The notes beneath the pieces are model-generated. The model did not search any database and was not told the origin of the DNA. It saw nothing but the letters and a program-made list of their open reading frames with translations. From Populus alba (Eukaryota > Streptophyta > Magnoliopsida > Malpighiales > Salicaceae), in the NCBI RefSeq assembly GCF_005239225.2, contig NC_133287.1, positions 2,895,493-2,959,492 on the forward strand: DNA of 64,000 nucleotides, read 5' to 3'. Position 1 is the stretch's first letter. Each line of letters starts with the position of its first letter. Shown here one piece after another: positions 62,040-64,000 of the stretch. The position numbers were made by a program, and so were the translations under genes.

Positions 62040-63964
62040 TTATAAGCCTGAGAGAGTAGTGAGTACACAAGGTGGAGCATCTCTTCTTGGCCCCGCAACA
62101 GAACGGTAAACATAAACTTTATCAGCCTGAGAGTCATCACTTCCATCCTCTTTCATTACTTCAACATTCAATCTGGGCATCTCCCTTGCCAATAACCGAC
62201 AGCCATTCATTGTCACATTGCAGGCTGACATCCAAAGTGACCTCATAGACTCATACTTCTCCAAACCTGAAAGAAGTGCTGCATTTCCAAATGGACAGTC
62301 CCTTATCTCAAGTTTCCTCAACTTTGGACAACCTTCTAGCACACACTGCATCCCCCTATCACTACTGCCCGCAAAAGCCACAGACAGAGTTTCCAGATTT
62401 TTAGCATATTGCCCAATATATTCAAATGTCAGGTCTGTCAGGAGACCTGAAACAGATAGCCTCTGTAGTTTAGTGCAAGTCCTCACCACTGCCCCAAAAG
62501 CCTCGTCCATAGGTTCATTTGTCAAGTAATCCGGTTGGCCTGGATTCATTATGCAAAGACGGAAGTGGGTGAAATCCGGGCAGTTCTGCACAATGGTTGC
62601 TACTGCAGCATTGGTCATCTGCCGGCAAAAGTAGAGAACATAGTGGAGTCTTCGACATCCATAAGAGACAGCAACAAACCCTGCTTCAGTCACCCCGTGG
62701 ATAATTTCCTCATCAAAGGGATCAGCAGGGAAGACACGGAGCTCCTCAAGCAATGGACAGTTGGATCCAACAGCCTCCAGCCCTTTGTCCCCCACAGTGT
62801 CCAGGACCTGCATTAATGATGTGATTAAATATCCAAGCAGTTAATCTTAAGACTTAAGATTTGATGTTTGGTGTGATTAACTGCACTAAACAGTTGAGCC
62901 TTTTTTCTTAGTATGTGTTTTTGGGGGGACTCTGGGCTGCAGATGAAAGGGTGCTACAGTGGTTGATGATTTGAAATGTAGCACTCAGACCTTCAACCAT
63001 TTAAGGATTCATCTCTCAGCACTAAAATCCTAAGTTGTATAAAACTCTTATTAAAGCACATGGTAAATATAAACATAGTCAACTTGATGTATAAAACTCT
63101 TCAATATAACTAGTAACAGCATGCAGGAAAATACAAAATCAGAAATTTTACACCACATGGAACCTTTGAAACAAAAGGAGCATCAGATGAATCAACTCCA
63201 AGGGAATTAACTGCCAAAATACCAGAAATAAAAGGTTGAGAGCTTGATAATATCCATTGTGCAAAATGAGACAAACTATATCACAGAGGTGTTAATTTAC
63301 TGGAGAAAGTACATCACCTCTCAGGAGAGTTAAACAATTAAGTCATAAATCTTAGGCTCTATGCCACAAAACTTGGAAGCAAAGACGATTTACTAAATTA
63401 TGCATGTAAAAATTAACAAATTGTTTCCAAGAAAGAAACTGATAGGAAAGATTAAAAACAAAGATTCATACCCAGAGGCGTCTAAGTCGTGGACATTGAC
63501 GGAGAAGACTAGCAAGTTCAAGACTTTGCAGAAAAGTATAGCTCAGGTTTAAGAAAGTCAAGTTTGAACAGACAGGGTACAGAACTGGTAGATATAGTGC
63601 TGTTGCCTCCCATAAACCAGAAAGAGTATTTAAATTCTTGCACTGGTTAAATGCACTTTCAAGCTCCGCATACTGACGAGTTGTAAGCTCTGGTGTGAAT
63701 GAACCAGTACCAAGCTCTGTCAATTGTGGAGCACAAACTAGCAGCCTTTGTAGGTGTTCCAAGGAAATACTTTTGTTGACCTTCAGAACCTTTAGTGACT
63801 TGCACCTACTTACAAGTCTCTCAAGTGCATCAAAATTGACATCAGTATTCAGATTGGCAAAGTTTAGTACTTCCAATGATGTGAAGTTTTCAGGGAAGCA
63901 GCTTAACCAACCACCACTCTTGTCATCAATGCCATTCTCTTGTATGTCAAGCTGAGTCAAACTC
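62040..63964 (-). CDS. TIR1/AFB auxin-receptor F-box protein, C-terminal part (partial at window edge)
   Basis: F-box/LRR subunit of an SCF ubiquitin ligase that binds auxin and Aux/IAA repressors. Two exons are in the window on the minus strand, 63472-63964 (acceptor at its start) and 62040-62807, joined in phase 0 across a 664 bp intron. They encode about 419 C-terminal residues; the F-box exon lies beyond 64000. TIR1 landmarks are present: 'APQLTELGTGSFTPE', LRRLW-VLDT, 'YFCRQMTNAAV', 'LSVSGLLTDLTFEYIG', 'LSVAFAGSSDRGM', 'LRKLEIRDCPFG', and 'MRSLWMSAC'. The tail 'VYRSVAGPRRDAPPCV' mixes TIR1- and AFB-like features, and the protein may belong to the AFB6 clade that Arabidopsis lacks; this is an inference. 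His replaces the first Arg of the RFRL segment. Confidence 0.95.
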
Positions 63965-64000
63965 CTGCACCAAGAAAAAATAAGTTTTCTTGTGCAAGTG

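Overview
This is a plant nuclear window: AT-rich, genes split by GT-AG introns, long AT-rich intergenic stretches full of small transposon remnants. The repeat content (a tRNA-derived SINE carrying a CACGGTGCCTTACATG-type core, many ~200 bp elements with GTGTTTGG-like ends, CACTGTTCA-type foldbacks) and the protein sequences suggest a Salicaceae tree, most likely Populus or Salix. That assignment comes from pattern recognition, not from a search.

Nine genes can be supported with exon models. From left to right they are: a PAP-specific (3'(2'),5'-bisphosphate) phosphatase with an organelle-type N-terminus (minus, 3535-8651, 9 exons); an 87-aa wound-induced polypeptide of the DUF3774 type (plus, 10322-10585); a 139-aa unrecognised protein, possibly plastid-targeted (plus, 12312-12830, 2 exons); a VAP/MSP-domain protein of the VAP4 type (plus, 17823-20450, 7 exons); an STP-type hexose/H+ symporter (minus, 25950-28839, 4 exons); a secreted pectin methylesterase without pro-region (plus, 44033-50047, 5 exons, one 4.3 kb intron); an intronless ARM-repeat protein (minus, 53046-54788); an LC8-type dynein light chain (plus, 60934-61358, 2 exons); and the C-terminal part of a TIR1/AFB auxin-receptor F-box protein (minus, 62040-63964, running off the right edge). 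At nearly every junction the exon phases agree and the predicted protein length fits its family, so these look like intact genes. They are functionally unrelated; I see no gene cluster or dedicated new system.

The rest is repeats. Diverged pieces of one LTR-like sequence lie at 1-920, 13619-14660 and (inverted) 50600-50870, with a weaker relative at 20920-21210. TIR elements lie at 1468-2183 (with a nested palindrome), 10937-11664 (with three ~128 bp tandem units), 29809-30059 (~30 bp TIRs), 32472-33353 (hAT-like, near-perfect 8-bp target duplication) and probably 47842-48788. Two SINE types occur: one copy of type 1 (25437-25625) and about five of type 2. About a dozen AT-rich MITE-like copies are scattered through the gaps. 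The stretch 28840-44032 is 15 kb with no gene I can support.

The points most worth checking are: the receptor's TIR1/AFB subclade and a His at a position that is Arg in TIR1; a Trp-to-Tyr change beside the catalytic Arg of the pectinesterase; the short hypothetical gene at 12.3 kb; and the nested foldback at 1990-2083.
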